DNA of 64,000 bases from assembly GCF_002117145.1 (NCBI RefSeq), contig NZ_CP008743.1, forward strand, positions 310,001-374,000. The letters are read 5' to 3'. The DNA comes from Candidatus Nucleicultrix amoebiphila FS5. GTDB lineage: Bacteria; Pseudomonadota; Alphaproteobacteria; Caedimonadales; Nucleicultricaceae. The notes beneath the pieces are model-generated. The model was not told the origin of the DNA, did no database searches, and saw nothing but the letters and a program-made list of their open reading frames with translations. Made by a program: the position numbers and the translations under genes. Of the stretch, positions 37,960 to 47,174 are shown piece by piece; within the stretch, counting starts at the first letter, position 1, and the number at the start of each line of letters is the position of its first letter.

Positions 37960-39854
37960 CAAAAACCCCAGCGTTGACGCCACAATTGAAACATCAAAAC
38001 TGGCCATAAGGAATAGTGCCAATTATGATGACCTTCTTGATGCTCTTGCCACTTCTTTAAAAGAACTTTCTGATTTACATAGTGATTTAAAGTTGGATCA
38101 TATAACAAATCTTCAGCCCAAGCTTTTAGAGGACCTCGTAACCACAAATTTAAAGGAATACTGAAACCTTTTTTGGGCCTTTCAAAAAGATTCGCTGGCA
38201 CATATTTTTTCAATAATTGTCTTAAGATCCACTTCCCTTTACCATCTTGCACTTTCATAGATTCAGGCAAACGCCAGGAGAACTCAATAACGCGATGATC
38301 AAGCAATGGCACACGTGCTTCAAGACTTACAGCCATGCTTGCCCTATCAACTTTAGCCAAAATGTCTTCTGGCAGGTATGTCATCTCATCGATAAACTGC
38401 ATCATAGGAATTGTTTCAAGGTTAGGGGCTTTTATATCATCTAATCCGCGCGCTAAATAGTTTCCATTAATACTCACATTAATAAGTGAATTATAAAACT
38501 CTTTAAGGTCTTTAGCTCCTAATAAAGCTTTGCCGCGTTCAATTTTATCTATTGAAAAATTTACATTAGAAGAGAAATTCCGGCTAATCACTTGCAATAT
38601 AGATGTGGGAATGAGATTTGGAGCTTGTCTGGCCAAAGGTTTTAAAATGTGAGGTACTTTATCAAAAAGCGTCCATAGACGCTGACCGATCAAATAGCGA
38701 TCATACCCTGCAAATAATTCATCTCCTCCATCTCCAGATAAGGAAACAGTCACGTGCTGACGAGCCAATTTTGAAACTGCATACGTAGGGATTTGAGAAG
38801 AGTCTGCCATAGGTTCATCATAACAGTCAGCAAGCATAGGAATAATATCGAGGCATTCTTTTTCTGTAACAATCAACTCCGTGTGATCAGAACCTAAATG
38901 TTGAGCAATTGCCGCTGCATAGGGGGCTTCATTAAATTCATCGAAGTCAAAACCGATTGAAAATGTCTTTGTCGGTCGAGAACTTAAACTTTGCATTAAG
39001 CCTACAACCAAAGAACTATCAATCCCACCAGATAAAAACGCGCCTAATGGTACATCTGAAACCAAACGACGCTTTACTGAATCTTTAAGAAGCTCATGAA
39101 GTCTTTCGGTTGTCTCAATTGGATTGCTAAATTGATTACGTGTCCCCTCTTCTGCCACTTGTTCCAAGGACCAAAAAGTTTCATGGGTTAGATTCTTCTG
39201 GCTATCAAGACATAGGATTGTTCCGGGCTTAAGTCTCTCTATGTCCTGAAAAATTGATGGTTCACCCCTGATATAGGCAAAGGCAAAATATCCCTTTAAT
39301 ACATTTTCGTTGATGCTAGGTTTAAAGTGCGGATGAGGCGTAAAACTCTTTATTTGTGAACCAAAGAAAAAAGTGTCACCTTGCCAACCCCAATAGAGAG
39401 GTTTTATGCCTATACGATCCCTAACCAAGTATAATTGCTTATCTTTTAGATCCCAAAGCGCAAAGGCAAACATTCCAATAAACTTTTGGGCTGCTTTTTT
39501 TACTCCCCAGTGTTCACAAGCTTCAACAATAACTTCTGTATCTGAATAACTTTTGAATCTTAGGCCCGTTGTTTCAAGCTCAGTTCTCAATTCATCTGTG
39601 TTAAAAATTTCACCATTATAGATAATAACCATGCGGCCAGATTTTGAGAACATCGGCTGATGACCTAGTTCAGATAGATCCACAATTGCCAATCGGCGAT
39701 GTCCTAAAACAATTCCTTTTGATTCGTCTTGCCAAACACCAAAAGAGTCAGGTCCCCGTTTCTCTATCTGTTGATGCATTTTATGAATAATTTGTTCTCG
39801 CTCTAAAGGAGACAATTCTTGTTTAAAATCCCAAAAGCCAGTTATGCCGCACAT
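37959..39854 (-). CDS. asnB: Asparagine synthase (glutamine-hydrolysing), AsnB type
   Basis: This 631-residue amidotransferase has an N-terminal class II glutaminase with the nucleophile Cys2 (MCGITGFWDF) and GHRRLAIVDLSELGHQPM, and a C-terminal synthetase domain with the PP-loop FLSGGIDSSLVVGL. RVPLLDHRVIEF and KWILRQLLKKYVP are also typical. In polysaccharide clusters such proteins often amidate a sugar acid or precursor rather than make free asparagine. The gene is flanked by overlapping glycosyltransferase genes (13 and 1 bases), which supports that role. Confidence 0.92.
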   Translation of the reverse strand: MCGITGFWDFKQELSPLEREQIIHKMHQQIEKRGPDSFGVWQDESKGIVLGHRRLAIVDLSELGHQPMFSKSGRMVIIYNGEIFNTDELRTELETTGLRFKSYSDTEVIVEACEHWGVKKAAQKFIGMFAFALWDLKDKQLYLVRDRIGIKPLYWGWQGDTFFFGSQIKSFTPHPHFKPSINENVLKGYFAFAYIRGEPSIFQDIERLKPGTILCLDSQKNLTHETFWSLEQVAEEGTRNQFSNPIETTERLHELLKDSVKRRLVSDVPLGAFLSGGIDSSLVVGLMQSLSSRPTKTFSIGFDFDEFNEAPYAAAIAQHLGSDHTELIVTEKECLDIIPMLADCYDEPMADSSQIPTYAVSKLARQHVTVSLSGDGGDELFAGYDRYLIGQRLWTLFDKVPHILKPLARQAPNLIPTSILQVISRNFSSNVNFSIDKIERGKALLGAKDLKEFYNSLINVSINGNYLARGLDDIKAPNLETIPMMQFIDEMTYLPEDILAKVDRASMAVSLEARVPLLDHRVIEFSWRLPESMKVQDGKGKWILRQLLKKYVPANLFERPKKGFSIPLNLWLRGPLKAWAEDLLYDPTLNHYVNQKVLLKKWQEHQEGHHNWHYSLWPVLMFQLWRQRWGF

Positions 39855-40960
39855 AGGGCCTCCAAAAGTCTTTCTGTCTTTTGACCCAATTGTTCAATAC
39901 TATAGCTTCTCTTTATATAAAGATGACGACGTTCTGATGACAGCGGTGATTTAAGAGCTTCTAATATCCCTAGAGAAAATGCTTCGACGTTTCCGGGAGG
40001 GACAATCCAACCATAATTTTTCACAATGTCTTTAATATCTCCCACATCGCTAGCGACAACAGGAACACCAACAGCAAGGGCTTCAATTAAAACATTTGGC
40101 ACCCCCTCTGTTGAAAGAGATGGCAAACAAACCACGTCTAAAGCATTATAAACCGCTGCTGTATCACTTTGACGGCCCGCCCAAACAACATAATCTTGAA
40201 TACCTAAAGTTTTAGCTTCTTGTTTTAAGTGTTGGAGCAAATCACTTTTGCCGTCGCCCACAATGATAAATCGCAGGTTCTTATTGCTTTTTAAAAGGTG
40301 AGCCGCTGACCTCAAAAAGATTGTATGCCCCTTAAAATGATCAATACGGGCAACCATTCCAATGAGTTTTGCTTGATTCCCTCCTCCCCACGTCTTTTTT
40401 AAGCTAGCCCCCCGTTTGGGATTGGGAAGGTAAGTTGCAATATCAGTGCCATTTTGTACAACCTTAAGGCGATCTTTTGGAAAGCCTTTATCAAGACTAT
40501 GACCAGCACCAGCTTTAGAATTTGCGATAATAAGGTCTGCAAAACCTGCCATCTTACCTTCTATCCAGATGACTAATTTTTCAAGCCAATCTGGCTTTGA
40601 ATGATCGAGAGAGGAAGCCCTTACACCAAAAACTCTCTTCACGCGTTTTGGTCCAAACAATTTTGTCATAGCAACGATAAGGTTGGATTCAGGCATATAA
40701 CCGTGCAAAATGTCCGGGTTAACCTTTTGTAGCACTTTTTGAAAGCTGCTCCAAAATCCAACCACATCCCAGCGATGACGCTTATTTAAGGAATGTACTC
40801 TAACCCCTGCTGTTTCTAGAACTTCATAGAAGGGGCCATGGGCATAAAAAGCAGCCACATGAACTTCATGCCCTTTCTGGTGAAGATATTGAGCTAGATA
40901 GGTCAGCTGTCTTTGGGCACCACCAATATTTAAGTCGCGAATAAGGAATAGTATTTTCAT
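39842..40960 (-). CDS. GT4-type glycosyltransferase
   Basis: A 372-residue GT-B enzyme and the first gene of the operon. The N-terminus reads FLIRDLNIGGAQRQLTYLA, the central donor site IGMVARIDHFKGHTIFLRSA, and the EX7E motif STEGVPNVLIEALAVGVPVV. It overlaps asnB by 13 bases. The five-gene set (glycosyltransferase, asnB, two glycosyltransferases, methyltransferase) is likely one transcript for a surface or exported glycan. Confidence 0.9.
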   Translation of the reverse strand: MKILFLIRDLNIGGAQRQLTYLAQYLHQKGHEVHVAAFYAHGPFYEVLETAGVRVHSLNKRHRWDVVGFWSSFQKVLQKVNPDILHGYMPESNLIVAMTKLFGPKRVKRVFGVRASSLDHSKPDWLEKLVIWIEGKMAGFADLIIANSKAGAGHSLDKGFPKDRLKVVQNGTDIATYLPNPKRGASLKKTWGGGNQAKLIGMVARIDHFKGHTIFLRSAAHLLKSNKNLRFIIVGDGKSDLLQHLKQEAKTLGIQDYVVWAGRQSDTAAVYNALDVVCLPSLSTEGVPNVLIEALAVGVPVVASDVGDIKDIVKNYGWIVPPGNVEAFSLGILEALKSPLSSERRHLYIKRSYSIEQLGQKTERLLEALCAA

Positions 40961-41164
40961 GGATTCCCTTTATACATCTCATTCGTTTACCTGTTCAAGA
41001 AGCATAAATCAAGTATTTCTACCGAGAAAGGCTTCAGTATTACTATTATACATAGCCTTCAATGATTATTAGCCACAGGCAGTTTTTTGATTCACATCTT
41101 GAAATCCTCATATTCGTTCCTAGATGTAACCAGGTATCGTTCATATTACAGTAGGGAAAAAGTC

Positions 41165-42736
41165 ATGAAATACATTTCTTTAAAATCAACTTGTTCTGCA
41201 TTAGTTTTAACTCTTGCATTTAGCAGCGCATTGATGGCATCCAAGCGCCAGTGCTATGGTCTTGATGAGTTTGAATCCAAAGGACAGTCTGTACAGCCAT
41301 TCTTTAACTTTGGCACATCTTCATCATTATCTTCACCATTTAGTTTCAGTGAATCTTCAAATCCTGAAACAAGGTTACAATTACATTCTCAACAGCCATC
41401 CTTTAGCTTTAGCTTTGCTTCCTCAAGTGTTGACGAGGACGTATTCAGCCAAATAAAAATCCCAACGCTTCCTGTGCATGTTCAAAAAGGATTAGATTTA
41501 CTTGATGAACATCTCTCTCAAGGTGGACATTTAGCTCTATTCCGTGAAACAACTGAAGGCAAAGCTGCGTTTGGAGATTATAACTTTTTTAATCAACACA
41601 TTATCCCAATCATTCACAAGCATGTTCAATTTCATGGAATGAAAAGTGAATTTACTGTTCGTCTTTTCGAAAGCATGGGGAAAGAACACGTTCAAGCGTA
41701 TTTAAGCACTCTTCCTCAAGAAACAATTTTGGAATCAATCGATACTACCTATACTGAAGAAGCAAAAGCTTTTGCTTCCGGATTATTTCAAGGTTTTTCA
41801 GGGTTGTTTTTCACACAAACCCCAAGCACAGAGCTCGTTCTTGATGACGAAGGGATCGAAGAGGACGTAAAAGAAGAGTCTCCGGCAGTTAGTAGAAAGC
41901 GTCTTTACCGCACAAAATCAACGCCTCGAAAAGAACTGCACCATCGCAAAAATAAAATGAAGCGTTTTGCTGAACAGCATTACATGCGTGTTCCTATGAA
42001 AGCAAACAGGTTGGGGAGCTTTTCAAGAACGAAAGACGTACTGAGCAAAATTGAAGTTGGCAAGCTCGATCTATCAGGACTTGGCGTTGGTCACTATCAC
42101 ATTACAAGTCTGAAACCATTCTTGAAAAAAGTAGAAGCTCTTGACGTATCCAGTAACACGATACAAGATCCAACTCTTATTTTGACATTACCGACTTTAA
42201 AATCGGTATCTTTTCAAAATAATGGATTTGATCAGTTTCCTGAAGAAACAAAAGCTTCAAGCCTCATAAATCCTATGTTGGAAGTTTTGGATATGTCTCA
42301 AAACCCCATGAGCACAGCTGGTGCGCGTGATATTCTTACGATGTCCAAGAATATGCCAAACTTACATACGCTCTTGCTTGGAATTAAAACAGGTAGCTTT
42401 GTTGACGGAATCACTGCTTTAAATGATTTTGATGTAACACATCCTACTCTTAAAGTTTTGAGCTTATCTGGTTGGTATTTGGAACCCCAAAATATTGCTC
42501 AAATCTTGCAACTTCCAGCCTTAGAAACGCTTGATTTACAAGGCATCAACCTTAATTTAGGAACACATGATACAACTCAGATCACTGAAGATGTTCTTAG
42601 TCTTGTCGTTGCTCATGCACAACCAAGCTTTAAAAACATTTTCTTTACACCAGGCGAAATTAAGTTCTGCCCTGAGTCAGGAGAATATGTGAAGCTCGTT
42701 TCAAAGGGTATCCGTCTGAATCCAAAAACCCTCTAA
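41165..42736 (+). CDS. Exported leucine-rich-repeat protein
   Basis: The likely start is ATG 41165, preceded by AGGGAAA, giving a signal peptide (ISLKSTCSALVLTLAFSSAL then MAS). The frame upstream to 41087 is probably not translated. Residues 25-90 are Ser/Phe-rich and low-complexity. The second half holds leucine-rich repeats (LDLSGLGVG, VEALDVSSNTI, LKSVSFQNNGF, LEVLDMSQNPM, LHTLLLG, LKVLSLSGWYL, LETLDLQGINL). Such exported LRR proteins often bind host proteins. The role as an effector or surface adhesin is inference. No close family is recognised. Confidence 0.75.
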   Translation: MKYISLKSTCSALVLTLAFSSALMASKRQCYGLDEFESKGQSVQPFFNFGTSSSLSSPFSFSESSNPETRLQLHSQQPSFSFSFASSSVDEDVFSQIKIPTLPVHVQKGLDLLDEHLSQGGHLALFRETTEGKAAFGDYNFFNQHIIPIIHKHVQFHGMKSEFTVRLFESMGKEHVQAYLSTLPQETILESIDTTYTEEAKAFASGLFQGFSGLFFTQTPSTELVLDDEGIEEDVKEESPAVSRKRLYRTKSTPRKELHHRKNKMKRFAEQHYMRVPMKANRLGSFSRTKDVLSKIEVGKLDLSGLGVGHYHITSLKPFLKKVEALDVSSNTIQDPTLILTLPTLKSVSFQNNGFDQFPEETKASSLINPMLEVLDMSQNPMSTAGARDILTMSKNMPNLHTLLLGIKTGSFVDGITALNDFDVTHPTLKVLSLSGWYLEPQNIAQILQLPALETLDLQGINLNLGTHDTTQITEDVLSLVVAHAQPSFKNIFFTPGEIKFCPESGEYVKLVSKGIRLNPKTL

Positions 42737-42757
42737 TATTAGCTTTTAACTTATTAG

Positions 42758-42788
42758 AAAAAGCCTCTCATTTTTATGAGAGGCTTTT
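42758..42788. terminator. Rho-independent terminator, bidirectional
   Basis: Stem aaaagcctctcat pairs with atgagaggctttt around a four-base T loop, with a T run on the plus side and an A-rich left flank that gives a T run on the minus strand. It lies between the LRR gene and the convergent ABC1 kinase gene and can serve both. Confidence 0.9.
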
Positions 42789-42790
42789 GT

Positions 42791-44131
42791 CTATTCAGGG
42801 GTTAAACCTACTTTATCCAAAATAGCTTCTTGTCGTTTCTCTAAAGCATCTGACTCAAAGTTTTCAATAATCTCTTCAAACAGTTTATGCCAATTTAATT
42901 GAGCGTTAAGACGCATAAATACTGATCCTACTCCCACAGCTGCTCGATCCATAAAAACAAATTCACGCGGGGGTTTAATTCCTCCGAGGCGACGTAACTC
43001 TCCGTGAATTTTGCCAGCAGTTTCACGACCATAAACACCTGTAGTATCATGTTGGATAGGACGAATCCGATCATCAATCAAGGGATCATAAAGCATGTGC
43101 GCCCAAAGATTAAGAACTTCACGCAATTCTTTGCTCAAATCCTGAAAACCCCAAATCTTATAAGCTTCGGCGGCCATATTATCATCTTTTAAGAGGATTG
43201 CACGATAGAGCATAAGCACTCCCTCCACAAATTTTCCTGAAAAGCGGCGCACACAACCATAATCGAGAAGGTTGATATCTCCGTTTTCATGAAATGTGTA
43301 ATTCCCTAGATGAGGATCTCCATGGATCACTCCATAATGGTAAAATGGCGTATACCATATTTTGAATAAGTTTTGAGAGAGCGTATCACGATAACTTTGA
43401 GGACTATCTATGACATCCATTAACCGTTTACCGTCCATCCATGACATTGTGAGAAGTCTGCGGGTTGAAAGATCAGGAAAAACTTGGGGGACGTGTACTT
43501 GGGGAATATCACTCAGAATTTCATTATAAAGTGCTATATGCTTTGCTTCTAGAGCATAATTTAACTCTTCTCTAAGACGATCACTGATTTCGTCCATAAG
43601 CTCATTGGTATCAAGAGCTCCTATTGTTGCTTTATAAAGGGAAAGAATAATTTTTAATTGCTTGAGATCAGCTTCAACAGTTGATGTCATATCAGGGTAT
43701 TGAAGTTTGCATGCGACACTTTGCCCCTCTTTAGTCACTGCTCTGTGGACTTGGCCTAAAGATGCTGCAGCCGATGCTTCTTGATCAAAGCTCTGAAATT
43801 TTGATTGCCACTCGAGACCCAATTCCGCCTGCATACGACGTTTTACAAAATGCCATCCCATAGAAGGTGCATCGGATTGAAGCTGCAAAAACTCATCCGC
43901 ATATTCAGGAGGCACAGCATTTGGAATCGTTGCAAGCATTTGAGCAATTTTCATAATAGGACCACGTAGGTTGCCTAAAGCAGCCGTTAAAGCAAACGCT
44001 TCCTTGTTATGATCTAAAGAAATCCCCAAAAATCTTTCGCTAAAGAATCGAATGGCTGACCCACTTAAAGCTGATGAAACATTAGCATAACGTTTCAGAC
44101 GTTGGCCTAGGTTATCTTCTTCGAGGGTCAT
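42791..44131 (-). CDS. ABC1/UbiB-family atypical kinase
   Basis: A 446-residue protein of the ABC1/COQ8/UbiB family. The family motif KxGQ appears as KIAQM in RGPIMKIAQMLATIPNAVPP, so Gly is replaced by Ala. The kinase-like core shows the A-rich loop in EASAAASLGQVHRA, VACKLQYPDM (Lys), and HGDPHLGNYTFHENGDINLLDYGCVRRF split as HGDPHLGN and LLDYG (catalytic and metal residues). Members support ubiquinone biosynthesis. It begins directly after the pyruvate kinase stop with no spacer. Confidence 0.88.
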   Translation of the reverse strand: MTLEEDNLGQRLKRYANVSSALSGSAIRFFSERFLGISLDHNKEAFALTAALGNLRGPIMKIAQMLATIPNAVPPEYADEFLQLQSDAPSMGWHFVKRRMQAELGLEWQSKFQSFDQEASAAASLGQVHRAVTKEGQSVACKLQYPDMTSTVEADLKQLKIILSLYKATIGALDTNELMDEISDRLREELNYALEAKHIALYNEILSDIPQVHVPQVFPDLSTRRLLTMSWMDGKRLMDVIDSPQSYRDTLSQNLFKIWYTPFYHYGVIHGDPHLGNYTFHENGDINLLDYGCVRRFSGKFVEGVLMLYRAILLKDDNMAAEAYKIWGFQDLSKELREVLNLWAHMLYDPLIDDRIRPIQHDTTGVYGRETAGKIHGELRRLGGIKPPREFVFMDRAAVGVGSVFMRLNAQLNWHKLFEEIIENFESDALEKRQEAILDKVGLTPE

Positions 44132-45574
44132 CTAATCCTCAAGGCTTAAAATACGGAGGACGCGGGTGGTTCCTGATTCAAATACGCTGTGATGTTTTTC
44201 TTTGTCAAAATGATGACCTGCTGTGATTACAATCTCATCACCCTTTTTGCCAAACCCTTCGTGTAATACAACTTCTTTTGTCCGATTAATCATAGCTGAA
44301 ATGGAGTTTAACTCACCATTCACAACGGGGTGAGTTCCCCAAGCTAAGGATAATGCCTGAGCTATTTTCTTATTAGGGGTTAATGCAAGAATAGGTGCCG
44401 TTGGTCTTTCTCGAGAAGCACGCCATGTTGTTGATCCAGAATTAGTCAATGTAACAATCGCGGAAGCAAAAATAGTTTTAGCAACTTGACGTGCTGCAGC
44501 AGTAATTGCGTCTGAAGGCGTTGCATTAGGGGGAATCCGACCCGTTTCTAAAAGTGTTCTATAAAGGGGATCTTGTTCTGTTTTTTGAATGATTCGATGC
44601 ATCATTTTAACCGATTCGATAGGATAATCTCCGGAAGCTGATTCAGCTGAAAGCATTACAGCATCAACACCATCATAAACTGCTGTAGCTACATCTGAAG
44701 CTTCTGCTCTTGTAGGTGTAGGAGCATGAACCATAGAATCAAGCATCTGAGTAGCAACTACTACTGGTTTTCCCATCGACCGACAAGAGCGAATAATTCT
44801 TTTTTGAATGCTAGGCACCTCTTCTGGTAACATTTCCACACCAAGGTCGCCCCGTGCCACCATAACGCCATCTGATAATTCAACTATTTCATTGAGATGT
44901 TCAATGGCTTGAGGCTTCTCTAGCTTAGACATAATAAAAGCCTGATTACCAATAATATTACGCGCCTGTAAAACATCTTCGGGACGTTGCACAAAAGATA
45001 AGGCTACCCAATCCACACCCAGTTCCAAGCCAAATTTGAGATCTTTCAGATCCTTTTCGGTGAGAGCAGCTATAGGTACAACTGCTCCTGGTACATTAAC
45101 TCCTTTTCGGTCAGATAGAATGCCTGGCACGACAACTTTCAGCTTAGCTTGCTTGGCAGTAATAGATTCAACTCTCAGTCGAATTTTTCCATCGTCAACC
45201 AAGAGATCTGCTCCTTCTTCTAGAGCTTGAAAAACTTCAGGATGAGGAAGACATACACGCTTTTCATTACCGGGAGTTGGATGCAAATCAACTGAAAAAG
45301 CCTGGCCTTCCGTAAGATTAATACTTCCCTTCTCAAAAGTACCTATACGAAGTTTAGGGCCTTGGAGATCCATGAGAATACCAATCGGACGCTGATATTT
45401 TTCAGACAAAGTTCTAATAGTATTATGATTTTTCTGATGAGTCTCATGGGATCCATGAGAGAAATTCAGACGAAAAACATCTGCGCCCTCTAAAAATAAA
45501 GACTCTATAATCTCTAGATTGCTGCTGGCAGGACCCAGAGTTGCTAAAATTTTTGTGTATCGATAACGCCTCAT
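44132..45574 (-). CDS. pyk: Pyruvate kinase
   Basis: This enzyme catalyses phosphoenolpyruvate plus ADP to pyruvate plus ATP. The 480-residue chain begins TKILATLGPASSNLEIIESL with FRLNFSHGS. The B domain follows with LRIGTFEKG, then the signature MSKLEKPQAIEHL (active-site Lys) and MVARGDLGVEMLPEEVPSIQ. The C-terminal allosteric domain holds TNSGSTTWRASRERP. Because intact pyk implies lower glycolysis or at least PEP use, it is informative for the organism's metabolism. It lies nine bases downstream of the EamA gene. Confidence 0.97.
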   Translation of the reverse strand: MRRYRYTKILATLGPASSNLEIIESLFLEGADVFRLNFSHGSHETHQKNHNTIRTLSEKYQRPIGILMDLQGPKLRIGTFEKGSINLTEGQAFSVDLHPTPGNEKRVCLPHPEVFQALEEGADLLVDDGKIRLRVESITAKQAKLKVVVPGILSDRKGVNVPGAVVPIAALTEKDLKDLKFGLELGVDWVALSFVQRPEDVLQARNIIGNQAFIMSKLEKPQAIEHLNEIVELSDGVMVARGDLGVEMLPEEVPSIQKRIIRSCRSMGKPVVVATQMLDSMVHAPTPTRAEASDVATAVYDGVDAVMLSAESASGDYPIESVKMMHRIIQKTEQDPLYRTLLETGRIPPNATPSDAITAAARQVAKTIFASAIVTLTNSGSTTWRASRERPTAPILALTPNKKIAQALSLAWGTHPVVNGELNSISAMINRTKEVVLHEGFGKKGDEIVITAGHHFDKEKHHSVFESGTTRVLRILSLED

Positions 45575-45583
45575 TGGCTCTTC

Positions 45584-46522
45584 TTATGTTTGTTTTACCT
45601 GTTGAATTACTTTTGTTTTCGAATCATTTTGTCTTGAGATCATAATTCCAGCAAGAACTATTGTTGCACCTATAATTTGCCAAAAAGTCATAGATTCTCC
45701 TAACAGAATCCATGCAAGCGTTGCGGAGGTAACTGGTCCAATTAATAGAGTTAAACCTGAAAACGTCGCTGAAAGATGACCTATACAATACGCCATTAAC
45801 CCTTGACCGCCAATATGCACCACAATGGCCAAGCCAAAAACTTTGATCCACCCCATCAGTGTCAAAGGATAAGGATCATCCCCATAAATATAAGTCAAAA
45901 TCGCAAATACATATAAGCTGGAAAGAGCTCCCCAAGACATTATGGTTGGTGTTGTGAAAAAGTAACGTAAACGTTTTATGGCAATAATGTATCCTGCATA
46001 GAAAAAGGCTGACGCAAGAGCAAGAATATCTCCCCAAAAGTTTACTCCGCCAATACTAAAATGCTGTCCAACTAAAATAAAAGAACCTCCAATTGATAAG
46101 AGAATTCCAAGGACCGTTACTGTACTTAAACGTTCACCTAAAAAGAGCCATGCAGCTAAAGCTACTAAAATGGAGGTTAAGTTATTTAAAACTCCAGCAT
46201 TTACAACTGACGTTTTTGTTAATGACCAGTGCCATAGAGCAATATCAAAAGCCAAAAATACGCCCGCTAAAAGTAACAAAATATAATCACTTAAACTGGA
46301 GGGATGACGGGTTAATATCCCCATTTTTGCATTATCATAGATCATCCACCCCCAAACAAAGGGCAAAGCAAAGAAAAATCTATAAAAAGCAGTGGCCATA
46401 GGGCCAACTTCACTAATACGGACAAAGATGGGAGAGAGACCAATCATCATAGACGCAACAAGAGCACCTATTAATGCTAAGGTTTTAATATTAAACAAAT
46501 TTCGAACACTAATTAAGTTCAT
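45584..46522 (-). CDS. EamA/DMT-family transporter
   Basis: A ten-helix protein with two EamA repeats. The first repeat contains FYRFFFALPFVWGWMIY and NAGVLNNLTSILVALAAWLFLGE, and the second FSGLTLLIGPVTSATLAWILLGES. Members export or import small metabolites; substrate unknown. The ATG at 46522 (MNLISVR) is preferred to the frame start at 46540. It leads the minus-strand set EamA-pyk-ABC1. Confidence 0.88.
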   Translation of the reverse strand: MNLISVRNLFNIKTLALIGALVASMMIGLSPIFVRISEVGPMATAFYRFFFALPFVWGWMIYDNAKMGILTRHPSSLSDYILLLLAGVFLAFDIALWHWSLTKTSVVNAGVLNNLTSILVALAAWLFLGERLSTVTVLGILLSIGGSFILVGQHFSIGGVNFWGDILALASAFFYAGYIIAIKRLRYFFTTPTIMSWGALSSLYVFAILTYIYGDDPYPLTLMGWIKVFGLAIVVHIGGQGLMAYCIGHLSATFSGLTLLIGPVTSATLAWILLGESMTFWQIIGATIVLAGIMISRQNDSKTKVIQQVKQT

Positions 46523-46621
46523 AATACGCTTTTTCAACAATCTTCATAGAAAGATGAGTTGCAGATTTTCGTGAGTCCCGTTATGGTTCTCCCATTCACA
46601 CTTAGCAGAAAAGAGGAAAAC

Positions 46622-46894
46622 ATGACAGATTATGCTGGAATCTCTGGCAACCAACTGCGTCAGTTTATAGAGAAGATTGAGCGTTTGGAAGAAGAAAAAT
46701 CAGAACTTATGGGGGATATTCGCGAAATTTTTGCAGAAGCCAAAGGAAACGGCTTTGACCCAAAGATTATGCGACAAGTGCTTCGTATCCGTAAAATGGA
46801 TGGCAATGAACGCCAAGAGCAAGAAGAACTATTGGATATCTACTTAAATGCACTCGCTGTTCCTGCTAAAAATAACAGCTCACAGGCTGCATAA
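46622..46894 (+). CDS. GapR/DUF2312-family nucleoid protein
   Basis: A 90-residue helical protein. The sequence GNQLRQFIEKIERLEEEKSE is the long coiled helix of the family, and GFDPKIMRQVLRIRKMD matches the conserved second part. GapR in Caulobacter encircles overtwisted DNA ahead of replication and transcription forks. ATG 46622 with GAGGAAA upstream is the correct start; the longer frame from 46559 is not needed. The family is widespread in Alphaproteobacteria. Confidence 0.92.
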   Translation: MTDYAGISGNQLRQFIEKIERLEEEKSELMGDIREIFAEAKGNGFDPKIMRQVLRIRKMDGNERQEQEELLDIYLNALAVPAKNNSSQAA

Positions 46895-46948
46895 GTAATT
46901 TTTCAATTATTACCATTTGGTAATAATTTATTGATATTATTAAAGTTG

Positions 46949-47068
46949 AGGGGGAAGTATGCCAAAGATGAAGAGAAAATCACGGATAGGGATATATTTT
47001 GATCGTAAGGCTCTTCTTAAGTTCATCCTCCCCCTCGCCTTCATAACCGCCATTATTGGCGGTTTTTT
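46949..47068 (+). promoter_or_regulatory. Candidate leader with SD-pairing element and terminator hairpin
   Basis: The ribosome binding site of the 71-residue gene (gagggggaag, about 46949-46958) can pair with tcctccccctc near 47027-47037. Immediately downstream, AACCGCC at 47045-47051 and GGCGGTT at 47058-47064 form a 7-bp stem with a T run to 47068. Together they look like an attenuator-style arrangement inside a coding frame. This is read by eye and not folded computationally. Confidence 0.4.
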
Positions 47069-47174
47069 GATGTTTGGGGGGTTGCATTATATAAAAGTGC
47101 CTCTTAATTTTAATTCGGAACCTTGGCAAGGCACGAGTGAAACCTGCCCTGACCCAGATTTAAAAAACCGGTAA
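46959..47174 (+). CDS. Small single-helix membrane protein
   Basis: A 71-residue protein with a basic N-terminus (PKMKRKSRIGIYFDRK), one membrane helix (FILPLAFITAIIGGFLMFGG) and a short outside tail ending CPDPDLKNR. A strong ribosome binding site (gagggggaagt) lies just before the ATG. The gene ends overlapping the convergent LuxI-like gene by 15 bases. A terminator-like hairpin is embedded in the helix-coding part. The family is not recognised. Confidence 0.5.
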   Translation: MPKMKRKSRIGIYFDRKALLKFILPLAFITAIIGGFLMFGGLHYIKVPLNFNSEPWQGTSETCPDPDLKNR

